A stretch of 64,000 nucleotides of DNA from SZUA-35 sp963781035 (GCA_963781035.1 CAWAEN010000015.1:248001-312000); one strand, 5' to 3'. Positions 1 to 11,614 are shown, counted from the first letter of the stretch. The notes: generated from the letters alone by a model not told the origin. Translations and numbers: made by a program.

Positions 1-1677
1 GGCCGAACGCCTTGGTGCTGATGCGGATCCCGAGCGGGCTCTGACGCCGCTTGTACTCGGCGAGGTCGACAAGACGGACGATCCGACGAACCGTGGCTTC
101 GTCATGGCCTCGAGCGATGAGCTCGGTGGCGGTGAGGTCGTGCTCGACGTATCCCTCGAGAATCGAGTCGAGCACGTCGTACGGGGGCAGACTCTGGTCG
201 TCGCGCTGGTCGGGGCGGAGCTCGGCCGACGGCGGCTTCTCGATGACGCTCACCGGAATGATCTCCCGGCCGGCGGCATCGTTTCGCCACCGGCACAGGT
301 CGTACAGAAGCGTCTTGTAGACGTCCTTGACCACGGCGAATCCGCCCGCAGTGTCGCCGTAGAGCGTCGAGTAGCCCACGGACACCTCGCTCTTGTTGCC
401 GGTCGTCAGGATCAACCAACCCAGCTTGTTCGACAGGCCCATCATCACCACCCCACGGATACGGGACTGGAGGTTCTCCTCGGTGGTGTCCTCGTCACGC
501 CCTTCGAAGGACGGCGCCAGCATTTCGAGCAAGGCCTGATGAGCGGGTTCGATGGCGACAGTGCGATGGGAAACACCGAGGTTCTGACACAGCTTCTCTG
601 CATCGGTCACGGAGTGATCGCTGGAATACCGGGACGGCTGCAGGACGGCGTGCACGTTCTCGGCCCCGAGGGCATCGACGGCCAGGGTCACGACGATGGT
701 CGAGTCGATGCCGCCCGAGAGCGACACGCCGACATCGGTGAACCCGTTCTTGCGGACGTAGTCGCGGGTGCCGAGGACCAGTGCCTCCCACACCTCCTGC
801 AGAGGATCGAGGAGGTCGTGGATCTCACCCAGGACCGGGGGTTCGGTGACACGTTCGTGGTCGGACAGCACCTTCACCGGCAATGTGGGCGTCGGCAGCT
901 CCTGGCCGCGAGGATCGAGCCGACGCTTGCGATACGCGGGTTTCACGTCGAGATCGGAGACTGTGACGTCCTCCCGGAACTGGGGCGCTCTGAGCCAAGA
1001 GTTGGCCCTCGTGATCGAAGATCACCGAGCCACCGTCGAAGACGAGCTCGTCCTGACCGCCGACCTGATTGACGTAGACGATGGCGCAGGAGTTGTCCGC
1101 CGATCGACTGCTGATCATGATGTCCCGGCCGAGTGCCTTGCCCTGCCGGAAGGGGCTCGCGTTCGGGACGAGCACCACTTCGGCGCCGCCGCGAGCCAGA
1201 TCGAGGAGCGGCCCGGTCGGGCTCCAGATGTCCTCGCAGATGGCGAGACCGATCTTCACGCCCTTGATCTCGATCAACTCGAGCGGCGCGGTCCCGGGGG
1301 TGAAGTAGCGGCGTTCATCGAACACGCTGTAGTTCGGCAGCAGGCGCTTGTGGAAGGTGCTCTGGATCTCACCGTGCATCGCGAGGTGCGCAGTGTTGAA
1401 GATGTCCCGCTTTGCCCTCGACCGATCCGAAGACCACTGCCGTGTTCTTCGTGCGCGAGGCAATCCGTTGCGCCGCTTCCATGCAGTCCTCGACGAAGCC
1501 CGGCTTGAGCACGAGATCCTCCGGCGGGTAGCCGCAGACCGTGAGCTCGGGGAAGACCGCAACATCGACGCCCTGGTCCTCGAGTTCCTCCAGCTCGTCG
1601 ATGACGCGGGCGACGTTTCCCGCGATGTCACCGACAATGGTGTTGATCTGACACGTCGCTACTCGGAGCCTGCGCAT
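1..1677 (-). CDS. nadE: glutamine-dependent NAD+ synthase, 3' end outside window, frameshifted
   Basis: Converts deamido-NAD+ to NAD+ with ATP and glutamine in the cytoplasm. The N-terminal half is a nitrilase-type glutaminase domain: it starts MRRLRVATCQINTIVGD, continues with ELTVCGYPPEDL, and LAICEDIW carries the expected nucleophilic Cys. The C-terminal half is the ATP-pyrophosphatase synthetase domain, with LSGGIDST at about 702-722 and NKSEVSVGYSTLYGD further on. The frame changes near 1415, near 990 and at least once more, so no single frame spans the gene. All motifs are present in order, which fits one real gene with indels. The last few dozen residues lie beyond the left edge. The start is supported by a TAGACT hexamer six bases before the ATG. 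Confidence 0.93.
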
Positions 1678-1683
1678 GAGGCG

Positions 1684-1689
1684 AGTCTA
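1684..1689 (-). promoter_or_regulatory. -10 hexamer for nadE
   Basis: TAGACT on the minus strand, six bases before the nadE ATG; implies a transcript with no or almost no leader. Confidence 0.6.
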
Positions 1690-1730
1690 CGGGTGCCAGC
1701 TGCGACGGCCCGAGCTGTTTCCGGTCAGGC

Positions 1731-2345
1731 TCATCGCCAGCGGGAGAGGCCGGGCCCCGTGAGCTCATCGAGCACCGGTCGCCCAGCCATACCCATCATC
1801 AACGCCTCACCGCTGCCGGTGATCTCGTCGCCTTCACCGAACGACCAGTCGCGATCGGTGGCAACGAGCCGCACGCCTTCGAGCGGCTTGCGGTCGACCA
1901 GTGTGGTCGCCATCTTGTGGGTGGTGAGGAAGTCGAGTGTGGCGGACAGCACCGCGTCGTCGAGGCTGCCTTCGAGGCCGAGAGGTCGCCGTACGTCTTG
2001 GGTGTGGATGGCCATGTCGCTGACGGTCAGTTCCTCGGGAAACATCGGCATCGCCGAGGACTTCGCCGCCTTCGCCCTCAGGGCCGCAAGGACGTCGCCG
2101 ACCGGCCGAGCAAGCTGCGTACGGGCGAGATCGAGCGACACGTTGTCGAAGTCGAACCGGTTCTTCGCCATCGTTCCCATGAACTTCACGAACCCGGTCT
2201 CGACGAAGCTGGCCACGTGAGCGAGGACTCCCTGAGCCGTCCATTCCGGGCAAAACGTCGACTGACCGAGCTGCTCGGGAGTGAGCCCTTCGATCATGTC
2301 GGCGAAGTCGGTCCGAGCCTTTGCTGCCAAGTTCCATGTCGCCAT
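1731..2345 (-). CDS. maleylpyruvate isomerase N-terminal/DinB-fold family protein (mycothiol-dependent enzyme type)
   Basis: A 204-residue protein of the DinB/MDMPI superfamily, a four-helix bundle that in actinobacteria often uses mycothiol as thiol cofactor. Seen: the family-like N-terminus with FADMIEGLTPEQLGQSTFCP, then WTAQGVLAHVASF with the first candidate metal-ligand His, and DMAIHTQDVRRPLG with the second. The substrate is unknown; family members include maleylpyruvate isomerases and many uncharacterised proteins. I chose the ATG at 2345 rather than an in-frame ATG five codons upstream because GAGGAG lies eight bases before it. The frame is intact. It lies 54 bases upstream of nadE on the same strand, but nadE appears to have its own promoter. 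Confidence 0.8.
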   Translation of the reverse strand: MATWNLAAKARTDFADMIEGLTPEQLGQSTFCPEWTAQGVLAHVASFVETGFVKFMGTMAKNRFDFDNVSLDLARTQLARPVGDVLAALRAKAAKSSAMPMFPEELTVSDMAIHTQDVRRPLGLEGSLDDAVLSATLDFLTTHKMATTLVDRKPLEGVRLVATDRDWSFGEGDEITGSGEALMMGMAGRPVLDELTGPGLSRWR

Positions 2346-2404
2346 GATCTCGCTCCTCATGCTGGGTGCAGGTCTCGAACAGTAGCGGTCAGGACGCGCC
2401 GAAT

Positions 2405-2437
2405 CCCTCCGCCGGTCGGGGGACGACCGGCGGAGGG
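2405..2437. terminator. hairpin, probable terminator of the two-repeat protein gene
   Basis: Perfect 14-bp stem, CCCTCCGCCGGTCG paired with CGACCGGCGGAGGG, and a five-base loop. It lies between the stop of the upstream minus-strand gene (2469) and the next start (2345). There is no U-tract, so the mode of termination is uncertain. Confidence 0.65.
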
Positions 2438-2468
2438 TGCCTGAGCCCGGAGCGTGTGGTGTGTCCGG

Positions 2469-3308
2469 TCAGAAGGAGATCGAGGAGTCCTCGACGTCGT
2501 CGGCGTCACCTGCCGGCCCGCCGCGACGGTTGCCTCGAAGGCCACGCTCGGGACGATCTCCCGGCTCGGCGTTCACTCGCTCGGTGATGCGTTCTTCGAG
2601 ACCGTCGAGCTTCTCGGCCGCTTCGTCTGCATCGAGGCGCCCACTCTCGACGGCGGCCTCGGCCCGTTCGGTGGCCTGGGCGACCAGGGCAGCCACGAGC
2701 TCTTCTTCGCTCACGCCGTTGGCCTCGGCAGTCTCGGCCAGCGTCTGGCCGGCTTCCCGACCGGCCTGGATGTCCTCGATCGTGAGTCCGAGTTCCTCGA
2801 GGACCTCGCCACCACCGAAGCGGCCGCCACGATCGCCTCTCCGACCTCGCTCAGGACGTTCCGACGGACGGGTGTTGACACGCTCGGAGACCGTGGCGGT
2901 CAGGTCGGCGAGCCGCGCGTCAGCCTGCTCCTGCGTGATGTGACCCGTCTCGACGGCGTCGGCGACATGCGCCCGGACGTCCGCCTCGATCGCGGCCACC
3001 AGGTCGGCCTCGCTCACGCCGTTCTCCTCGGCGATCTCGACGAGGGTCTTGTCTGCTTCGAAGCCGGCCATGACCGTGGCCACGTCGATCCCGAGGGATT
3101 CCATGACCTCGCCGCGATGCTCACGGTGGCGGAAGCGCTCGCCCGTTCCGTCGGCAGTCGATGTTGAGTCGTCGTCGGCGGCGTCGTCTTGTGCACCGGC
3201 GAAACCGATCGGAGCGAACATGGCTCCGGCGGCGACTCCGGCGGCGAGCATGCCAGCTCCGAAGAGCAGCTTGCCCTTGGGGGTGCTCGAGTCGTTCTGT
3301 TCGGACAT
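2469..3308 (-). CDS. secreted or membrane-anchored protein with two repeats of a helical domain
   Basis: A 279-residue protein of unknown function. Residues about 10-40 are a hydrophobic N-terminal segment (LLFGAGMLAAGVAAGAMFAP), a signal peptide or anchor. An acidic linker follows, then two copies of one unit. Copy one begins VMESLGIDVATVMAGFEADK and runs through VEIAEENGVSEADLVAAIEA; copy two begins VLEELGLTIEDIQAGREAGQ and runs through AETAEANGVSEEELVAALVA. Each is followed by an amphipathic helix with the pattern A-x-x-x-L-x-x-L-x-x-x-x-x-x-R-V-N and then an Arg/Gly-rich linker. The start at 3308 is preceded by AGAAGGA eleven bases upstream. Similar repeat proteins are common in actinobacteria but have no defined role that I know of. 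Confidence 0.75.
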   Translation of the reverse strand: MSEQNDSSTPKGKLLFGAGMLAAGVAAGAMFAPIGFAGAQDDAADDDSTSTADGTGERFRHREHRGEVMESLGIDVATVMAGFEADKTLVEIAEENGVSEADLVAAIEADVRAHVADAVETGHITQEQADARLADLTATVSERVNTRPSERPERGRRGDRGGRFGGGEVLEELGLTIEDIQAGREAGQTLAETAEANGVSEEELVAALVAQATERAEAAVESGRLDADEAAEKLDGLEERITERVNAEPGDRPERGLRGNRRGGPAGDADDVEDSSISF

Positions 3309-3437
3309 GTGAATCATTCCTTCTTGTCTGAGGGGAGTGATGACATCTTCGACGCCCCTCATTAGGGGAATGTGAGGGCTGTGGCAGGGATCTGTCATGG
3401 CGCGCACACAACGCAGGTGTTCCCATGGACGCGACGA

Positions 3438-3461
3438 GGCGCCCGTCCGCAGACGGGCGCC
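3438..3461. terminator. hairpin downstream of glutamine synthetase II
   Basis: Perfect 10-bp stem, GGCGCCCGTC with GACGGGCGCC, four-base loop. It lies 34 bases beyond the glnII stop codon on the minus strand. Confidence 0.6.
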
Positions 3462-3494
3462 CCTGACGCAGAATCCTTCAGCTGATCGGTTCGA

Positions 3495-4515
3495 TCAGCC
3501 CTTGGCCGCGGCGCCGCAGACCGTCTCGGTCATGACGGCAGCGACGTCGTAGGGATCGGCATTGGCGTTCGGGCGACGGTCCTCGAGGTAGCCCTTGCCC
3601 TCTTGGGCGACCTGCCACGGAATACGGATCGATGCACCGCGGTCCGACACGCCGTAGCTGAACTGGTCGAATCGCTGCGTCTCGTGAGCACCGGTGAGGC
3701 GATCCTCGATTCCGTGGCCGTACTCAGCGAGATGCTTGGCGACGACACCCTCGGCGCCGAGCGCTTCACAGCCGGCCACGATGGCGTCGTAGCCCTCGCG
3801 CATGGCCTTGGTGGAGAAGTTGGTGTGCATACCGGCACCATTCCAGTCGCCCTTCATGGGCTTGGCTTCGATGCTGACCTCCACGCCATGATCTTCGGCG
3901 AGACGGAACAGCAGGTAGCGAGCAATCCAGAGGTGATCGCCGACGGTGACCGGTGTCGGCCGGGCCGATCTGGAACTCCCACTGGCCCGGCATGACCTCG
4001 GCGTTCGTGCCAGAGATCGCGAGCCCGGCGTCGATGCATGCCTTGGTGTGCTCTTCGATCAGATCGCGACCGTGGATCTTGAGTGCACCGACACCGCAGT
4101 AGTACGGGCCTTGCGGGGCGGGGAAGCCGTTCGGCGGGAACCCCGCAGGCCATCCGGTGCCGGGGTTGATCAGCGTGTATTCCTGCTCGAGACCGAACCA
4201 CGGCTCCTGATCGCCGTACTTGTCCAGTGCGGCCTGCGCCCGGGCCCGGGTGTTGGTGGGGTGCGGCGACAGATCGGCGGTGAGCAGTGTCTCGCACAGC
4301 ACCAAGATGTCGTCGCCACCGCGGATCGGATCGGGGCAGACGAAGACCGGGATGAGGACGACGTCGGAGTTGTCGCCCGTGGCCTGATTGGTGCTGGACC
4401 CGTCGAAGCCCCAGATACCGGGCTCGTCACCCTTGTCCATGATCTTGGTCTTCGACCGGACCTCGCGGGTCGGCTCGGTGCCGTCGATCCAGATGTACTC
4501 GGCTCGGATTTTCAC
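3495..4515 (-). CDS. glnII: glutamine synthetase type II (eukaryote-like), one frameshift
   Basis: Makes glutamine from glutamate, ammonia and ATP in the cytoplasm. About 340 residues, the usual size of GSII and far shorter than GSI. Seen in order: AEYIWIDGT and RSKTKI (beta-grasp domain), IWGFDGSSTNQATGDNSD, WFGLEQEYTL, CGVGALKIHGRDL, GTNAEVMPGQWEFQIGP, and after the break GDHLWIARYLL, KGDWNGAGMHTNFST and NRGASIRIP-type DRGASIRIP. A single-base frameshift near 3950 separates the two halves. The GTG start at 4515 has GGAG seven bases upstream. It is transcribed divergently from glnA2 and probably shares its regulatory region. Confidence 0.93.
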
Positions 4516-4747
4516 GTCTACTCCAGCTCTGGCCCGTCGGGCCTCTGATGCACTGACACCGGTCGTTCGTGACCTCAGTGCGATGTGGTCGTGTGACCTG
4601 CTGAGCGCTGCTCGGCAGTTCGAACATCAGTCAACGCACTCGAGTCGAACCGATTCCAATGTTTCGTTTGTGAACGGAATGTGAAACGGAAACCACATCA
4701 AGGGTTCTGCTCGTGCTGATCGCCGAAACGGCTGGTAAGACGTTCGA
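4516..4747. promoter_or_regulatory. divergent promoter region between two glutamine synthetase genes
   Basis: These 232 bases separate glnII (minus) from glnA2 (plus) and are less GC-rich than the surroundings at 4650-4720. GTTTC at 4661 and GAAAC at 4683 and 4689 resemble half-sites of GlnR boxes, but the full GTNAC-N6-GAAAC spacing is not met. A GlnR-like regulator is encoded just downstream, which makes nitrogen control likely by inference. Confidence 0.4.
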
Positions 4748-6085
4748 GTGGAACGACAGTATGAATACGTCCTCAAGGGCGTCGAGGAACGGCACGTCAA
4801 ACTGATCCGGCTCTGGTTCACCGACGTGCTGGGCCAACTCAAGTCGGTTGCGATCTCACCGGCCGAGCTCGAGGTCGCCTTCGAGGAGGGCGTGCATTTC
4901 GACGGCTCGGCCATCGACGGGTTCTCGCCGCATCCAGGAGTCCGATGTGCTCGCCATGCCGGATCCGAGCACGTTCGAGATGATCCCGTGGGCCGACGGC
5001 GGCTCCACCGGCCGCATGTTCTGCAACATCATGTCGCCTGACGGACACGCCGTTCGACGGCGACCCGCGAGCCGTGCTCAAGCGCAACCTCCAAGACGCC
5101 CAGGACGCGGGGTTCGCCTTCTTCGTCGCCCCCGAGATGGAGTTCTTCTACTTCGCCGACGGCGACCCATCGGCCGCCCCGATGCCGCTCGATCGAGGTT
5201 CGTTCTACGACCTCACCACCAGCGACGTCGCCTCCGACCTGCGACGCCAGACGCTCTCGGTGCTCGAAGCGATGGGCATCCCGGTCGAGTACTCGTTCCA
5301 CGAGGACTCACCGTCACAACACGAGATCGATCTTCGCTACACCGACGCGCTCACGATGGCCGACCAGATCATGACGTTCCGACTGGTCGTGCGCGAGCTG
5401 GCCATGGAGCAGAATCGCTTCGCCAGCTTCATGCCGAAACCGCTCGCTGGGATCCAGGGTTCGGGCATGCACCTCCACCTGTCGCTCTTCGGCGAGGGAG
5501 GGCAACGCCTTCCACGATTCCGACGCCCTCTACGGTCTGGGCGAGATCGGTCGGCAGTTCACCGCCGGCCTCCTGCATCACGCACGAGAGATCACGGCGA
5601 TCACCAACCAACTCGTCAACTCCTACAAACGACTGGTCGTCGGCTACGAAGCCCCGGTGTGGGTCAGCTGGGCTCAGAACAATCGCTCGGCCCTGGTCCG
5701 GGTGCCGGTCACCAAGACCGACAAACCGAGCTCGACCCGAGTCGAATATCCGCTCCCCCGACCCTGCGTGCAATCCCTACCTCGCCTTCTCGGTGATCCT
5801 CGCCGCCGGAATGTCGGGGATCCGACAGGGGCTCGAGCTCCCCAAGGAGACAACCGCAGAATCTCTTCGAGCTCACGCCGAGCGACGCACGTGCGCTCGG
5901 GGTCGCAACCGCTCCCGACCTCGCTGGCCGAGGCCCTCGATGTGATGGAAGGATCCGAGCTCGTCCACGAGGCACTCGGTGAGCACATCTTCGAGTGGTT
6001 CCTTCGCAACAAGCGCAGTGAGTGGAGGGACTACAAAGCGCATGTCAGCCAGTGGGAACTCGAGCGATATCTGCCCAGCTGGTGA
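4748..6085 (+). CDS. glnA2: glutamine synthetase type I, GlnA2-like, several frameshifts
   Basis: A class I glutamine synthetase of about 445 residues. The length and N-terminus (FTDVLGQLKSVAISPAELE, HFDGSAIDGFS, then SDVLAMPDPSTFEMIPW) match the actinobacterial GlnA2 subfamily rather than the longer GlnA1. Further motifs are APEMEFFYF, EDSPSQHEIDLRYTDAL, MPKPLAGIQGSGMHLHLSLF, NQLVNSYKRLVVGYEAP, SWAQNNRSALVRVP and NPYLAFSVILAAGMSG. The frame breaks near 4930, 5043, 5500, 5760, 5857 and 5910; the C-terminus VSQWELERYLPSW ends at 6085. The GTG at 4748 is the only start compatible with the family N-terminus. No clear ribosome binding site precedes it. The next gene starts two bases after the stop, so the two are co-transcribed. 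Confidence 0.9.
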
Positions 6086-6087
6086 CC

Positions 6088-6769
6088 ATGTCCGAATCTT
6101 TCCTGATCTTCCCCGACCCACCGCCGCCCGACCTGGTCAAGACGCTCGACCTCGCCGGTAGCACTGGACAGCCGTCGCCGGCGTCGGACAACGTCTCGAC
6201 CGGCGAGCCACGAGGACGGTTGGTCCGGAGCGATCGTCGTCGCCGACGATGACCCGACCACGGCCTGGGCGCTGTGTCGGGAGCTTCGCAAAGCGTGACG
6301 TCCCGATCGAGCCGTTGCTGCATGCTCGTCTCCGGAGCGCAGATGGACGAACTCGACGACCCGCGACGAGCTCTTCGACGACTTCCTCATCACACCGTTC
6401 CATCCTCGCGAGCTCGAGGCCCGGCTGAAGCATCTCCTGTGGCGGGTCGGCCGAGGCGTCCGACCCGAGATGATCGAGTACGGACCCCTCACGCTGAATC
6501 TCGAGACCTACCAAGCCCAGATCTCCGGGCACCCGCTCGACCTCACCTACATGGAGTACGAGCTGCTCAAGTTCCTCGCCAGTCATCCCGGCAAGGTCTT
6601 CACCCGCGAGGTACTGCTCAACCGGGTGTGGGGCTACGAGTACTACGGCGGGGCGCGAACGGTCGACGTCCACGTTCGACGCCTGCGGGCCAAGCTCGGC
6701 GAGGAGCACTCACACATGATCCAGACGCTGCGCTCGGTCGGCTACAAACTCGGCCAATCACGCTGGTGA
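6088..6769 (+). CDS. GlnR-like OmpR-family response regulator, frameshifted in the receiver half
   Basis: A transcription factor with an N-terminal receiver-like domain and a C-terminal winged helix. The intact part (from about 6365) reads FLITPFHPRELEARLKHLLW, then a DNA-binding domain with LDLTYMEYELLKFLASHPGK, VFTREVLLNRVWGYEYYGG and RTVDVHVRRLRAKLG. This is very close to the wing and recognition helix of actinobacterial GlnR, the master nitrogen regulator. The first 90 residues are spread over three frames between 6088 and 6365, so I cannot tell whether a phosphorylatable Asp is kept. It directly follows glnA2, which supports a role in nitrogen control (inference). Confidence 0.8.
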
Positions 6770-6812
6770 CCGCCTCCAACTGACCGGCGGCGTCGAGCTG
6801 ATGGTCGTACGT

Positions 6813-6923
6813 CGCTGCGGCGGCCTTCGGCCGGGTCCTCGCTCCGCACGCCATCCGCCACCACCGCCTGAGTGGAGAGCCTGTCCTGCGAAGCGAGGAC
6901 GTCGGCCGAAGGCCGCCGCAGCG
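6813..6923. repeat. long inverted repeat between convergent genes
   Basis: The left arm at 6813-6843 (starting CGCTGCGGCGGCCTTCGGCC) pairs with the right arm at 6892-6923 (ending GGCCGAAGGCCGCCGCAGCG). About 30 base pairs form with one bulged base and a loop of about 48 bases. Each arm is itself palindromic around CGGCCTTCGGCCG. It lies between the convergent GlnR-like and acyl-CoA ligase genes and may end transcription from both sides. Confidence 0.7.
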
Positions 6924-6977
6924 CAGGAGATGCCCTGACGATCGGGGACGCACCGGCGGAGTCACATCAGTGCAGAA

Positions 6978-8807
<1,830 letters not shown>

Positions 8808-8838
8808 CCGACCAGTGTGCCAGACCGTCAAGGAAGAT

Positions 8839-10130
8839 TCACGGGAAGATGTCCCGCAGGAGGTACACCTCTTCCAGACGCCGGAGCGACACGACGTAGG
8901 CCGCCTCACGGCGGGAGCAGCCGAGCTCGCTCCATCGCGGCCACCACCTTGTCACTGGCTTCCCACAGCAGCGTTCGCAAGCCGCTCGTCGACTTCGCCT
9001 GGCCGTCCAGATCGTGAGCCGCCTTGTTCTGCAGCCACTCGCAGTAGGAGACGATCACACCGCCGGCGTTGGCCAGGATGTCCGGAACGATATCGATACC
9101 CTCGCTCGCGAAGATCGTCTCGGCCTCGGGTGTGGTCGGCCCGTTCGCAGCTTCGATGACCAGTCTGGCCCGCATCCTGCTGGGCGCGAGCCGTCGGTCA
9201 CCTGGTTCTCGAGTGCAGCCGGAACGAAGACATCGACGTCGGCCGAGAAGAGCTCCTCGGTCGAGATCGCCGTGACGGAAGCGTGAACCTCGTCGAACCC
9301 AGCGACGCCCCCGTGCTCGTCGACCCAGGTCCAGAGTGCTTCGACGTCGAGACCGCGTCGAATCGGAGATCGAGCCGGTGTGGTCACCGACCGCGACGAT
9401 CCGTACACCCGGCCTCGGCCGCGAGATCGAGCGAAGTGGCCACCGACGTTGCCGAATCCCTGCATCGGCAATGCTGAGGTCGTCGAGGCGCTGGTCGACC
9501 TCGCCGCACCAGTGACGCAGCACGTAGAGCACACCCTGGCCTGTCGCCGCGTCCCGACCGAGTGAACCACCGGTCGCCAACGACTTGCCGGTCACGACGC
9601 CCCGCACCGTCTGCCGGTTCCCCGGCCCCGCCAGGTTCGTGAAGGTGTCCATGATCCAGTCCATCATCTGGCTGTTGGTGCCGACATCCGGGGCAGGGAT
9701 GTCGTGATCCGGACCGATGTTGCTTCCCAGCGCGTGGGTGAATCGCCGAACGATCCGCTGCATCTCGTCCTCGGAGTACTGACTGCGGATCGATCGTGAC
9801 GCCGCCCTTCGCTCCGCCGAACGGAAGTCCGACGAGCGAACACTTGAAGGTCATCCATGCTGCGAGCGCGCTGACCTCGTCGAGGTCGACGTCCGGGTGG
9901 AAGCGAATGCCGCCCTTGTACGGGCCCAGGATGTTGTTGTGCTGGATGCGGTAGCCGCGGAAGACCCGCCAGGTACCGTCGTCGAGCTGCACCGGAAAGT
10001 TGACGATCACTTCGTTCTTCGGATGACTGAGGATCTCCCGGTAGCGATCCTCCATCCCGATCAGTTCCGCAGCACGCTGGAACTGCTCGACAGCCGTCTC
10101 GTGCAAACTTCGTTGCCGACGTGCGTCCAT
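8839..10130 (-). CDS. Glu/Leu/Phe/Val dehydrogenase, glutamate dehydrogenase type, several frameshifts
   Basis: Catalyses oxidative deamination of glutamate (or reductive amination of 2-oxoglutarate) with NAD(P). Seen in order: IVNFPVQLDDGTWRVFRGYR, HNNILGPYKGGIRFHPDV with the family's glutamate-binding Lys region, CSLVGLPFGGAKGGV with the catalytic Lys, HDIPAPDVGTNSQMMDWIMD, VVTGKSLATGGSLGRDAATG and QGFGNVGGHFA (dinucleotide fold). A frame ending at 8906 is too short: one base out, REAAYVVSLRRLEEVYLLRD continues the usual family C-terminus to a stop at 8839, so I extend the gene. Frameshifts lie near 9783, 9430, 9350 and 8915. The start at 10130 has AAAGGA ten bases upstream. Substrate preference among amino acids cannot be fixed from sequence. 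Confidence 0.9.
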
Positions 10131-10302
10131 GTGAAGGTGTCCTTTCGACGGCGTCATTGGCGTCGAATCGGCCGAGTTTCAACCGATGATGCTTCAGCCG
10201 GCGTGGCGCGGGCCCGAAACCAGAGTAAAGAACGCCGGGCTGCTCCGTGAGGTTCGATCGGACCAAATCCGAGCCGATTCCTCGGGCAAAAAACCGGGAC
10301 GC

Positions 10303-11556
10303 TCAGCGGGGAACGATGGCTTCGAGCCCACCACAGAACGGGCGGACGACCTCGGGGATCGAGATCGTGCCGTCGGCATTCTGGTGGTTCTCGAAGATCG
10401 CAAGCAGCGTTCGTCCGATGGCGCAGGCGGTGCCGTTGAGCGTGTGCAGCGGCCGGCTGCCGCCCTCGTCCTTGACCCTCGTCCCCATTCGTCGGGCCGA
10501 GTAGTCGGTGTAGTTCGAGCAGCTGGTGACCTCTCGATACGCCTGCTGGCTGGGGATCCAGGCCTCGATGTCGTACTTCTTCGCTGCCGCGTCTCCGAGA
10601 TCGCCGGCCGCCACGGTGATGACGCGGTGAGGGATCGCGAGCTCGGTGAAGATCTCCTCTTCGAGGCTGCGGAGCAACTCGAACTCGTCCCACGAACGGT
10701 CGGGATGTGCGTAGATGAACATCTCGACCTTGTCGAACTGATGGACTCGGAAGAGGCCGGCGGTGTCCTTGCCGTAGGTGCCGGCTTCCCGTCGGAAGCA
10801 GCTCGAGTACCCGACGTAGCGCATCGGGAGTTCGTCGGCGTCGAGACGTTCCGTCCGATGCAGACCTGCGAGGCCCACCTCGCTGGTGCCGACCAGGAAC
10901 AGCTCGTCCTTTTCGAGTTCGTACACCTGGTTGCGATCGGCGGGGAAGAACCCGGCATCGATCATCATGTCTTCGCGGACGAGCACGGGCACGATGGCGG
11001 GGACGAAACCGTGACCCATGAGCTTGCTCATCGTGTACTGCACCAAACCGAACTGAAGGCGCACCGCGTCGCCGAGGATGTAGGCGAACCGGCTGCCGGA
11101 CATACGCACGGCACGATCGGTGTCGACGATGCCGAGGTGAACCCCGATCTCGGCGTGATCCATCGGGGGAGGCGCTGACTGCTCACCCCATTCCTTCTCG
11201 ACCCGGAAGTCCTCCTCGCCGCCGTCCGGGACGCTGACGTGCGCCGGGTTCGGTAGCGGAAGGGTCATCTCGACGAGCGCCGCGTCGAGTTCGTTGAACT
11301 CGGATTCGAGCGTGGCCAGCCGATCCTTCAGCGCCTTCGCCGCTTCCTTCTTGGCCTCCCGCTCCTCTGGCACGGAGCGGCCGATCTCCTTGGACGCGGC
11401 GTTGGCCTCGGCCCGCAGATCCTCGACCGAAGCGAGCGCCTCGCGTCGACCTGCCTCCGTGGACAGGACTGCGTCGATCATCTCGGCCGATGCACCCTTG
11501 CGGATGACTCCGGCTCGGTAGTCCTCTTCTTCGCGGAGGCGCCGTAGATCGATCAC
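10303..11556 (-). CDS. serS: seryl-tRNA synthetase
   Basis: Charges tRNA-Ser with serine in the cytoplasm. Intact, about 417 residues. The N-terminal coiled-coil tRNA arm spans roughly residues 30-105 (REEREAKKEAAKALKDRLAT). The class II catalytic core follows, with the motif 2 region SSCFRREAGTYGKDTAGLFR and HQFDKVEMF, and motif 3 NGTACAIGRTLLAIFENHQ. I chose the GTG at 11556 (giving MIDLRRLREEEDYRAG, the family's usual N-terminus) over a TTG three codons upstream because TACCTT ends seven bases before the GTG. The run of T on the minus strand just after the gene (10290-10295) may help end transcription. Confidence 0.97.
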   Translation of the reverse strand: MIDLRRLREEEDYRAGVIRKGASAEMIDAVLSTEAGRREALASVEDLRAEANAASKEIGRSVPEEREAKKEAAKALKDRLATLESEFNELDAALVEMTLPLPNPAHVSVPDGGEEDFRVEKEWGEQSAPPPMDHAEIGVHLGIVDTDRAVRMSGSRFAYILGDAVRLQFGLVQYTMSKLMGHGFVPAIVPVLVREDMMIDAGFFPADRNQVYELEKDELFLVGTSEVGLAGLHRTERLDADELPMRYVGYSSCFRREAGTYGKDTAGLFRVHQFDKVEMFIYAHPDRSWDEFELLRSLEEEIFTELAIPHRVITVAAGDLGDAAAKKYDIEAWIPSQQAYREVTSCSNYTDYSARRMGTRVKDEGGSRPLHTLNGTACAIGRTLLAIFENHQNADGTISIPEVVRPFCGGLEAIVPR

Positions 11557-11563
11557 GGGCGCC

Positions 11564-11569
11564 AAGGTA
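11564..11569 (-). promoter_or_regulatory. -10 hexamer for serS
   Basis: TACCTT on the minus strand, seven bases before the GTG at 11556; this decides the start codon. Confidence 0.55.
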
Positions 11570-11614
11570 GCGCCGACCGGAACCGTCGGCGGTCCGATCG
11601 AACGCGATACCGAT

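Noticed and set aside
4655..4700. GlnR boxes between the two glutamine synthetase genes
   Set aside because: GTTTC and GAAAC half-sites exist but the spacing and the GTNAC parts do not match the known box; kept only as a weak note on the region.
4748..6769. glnA2 and the GlnR-like gene as pseudogenes
   Set aside because: All motifs are present in order and the breaks are single-base; many unrelated essential genes in the window show the same, so sequencing error is the better reading.
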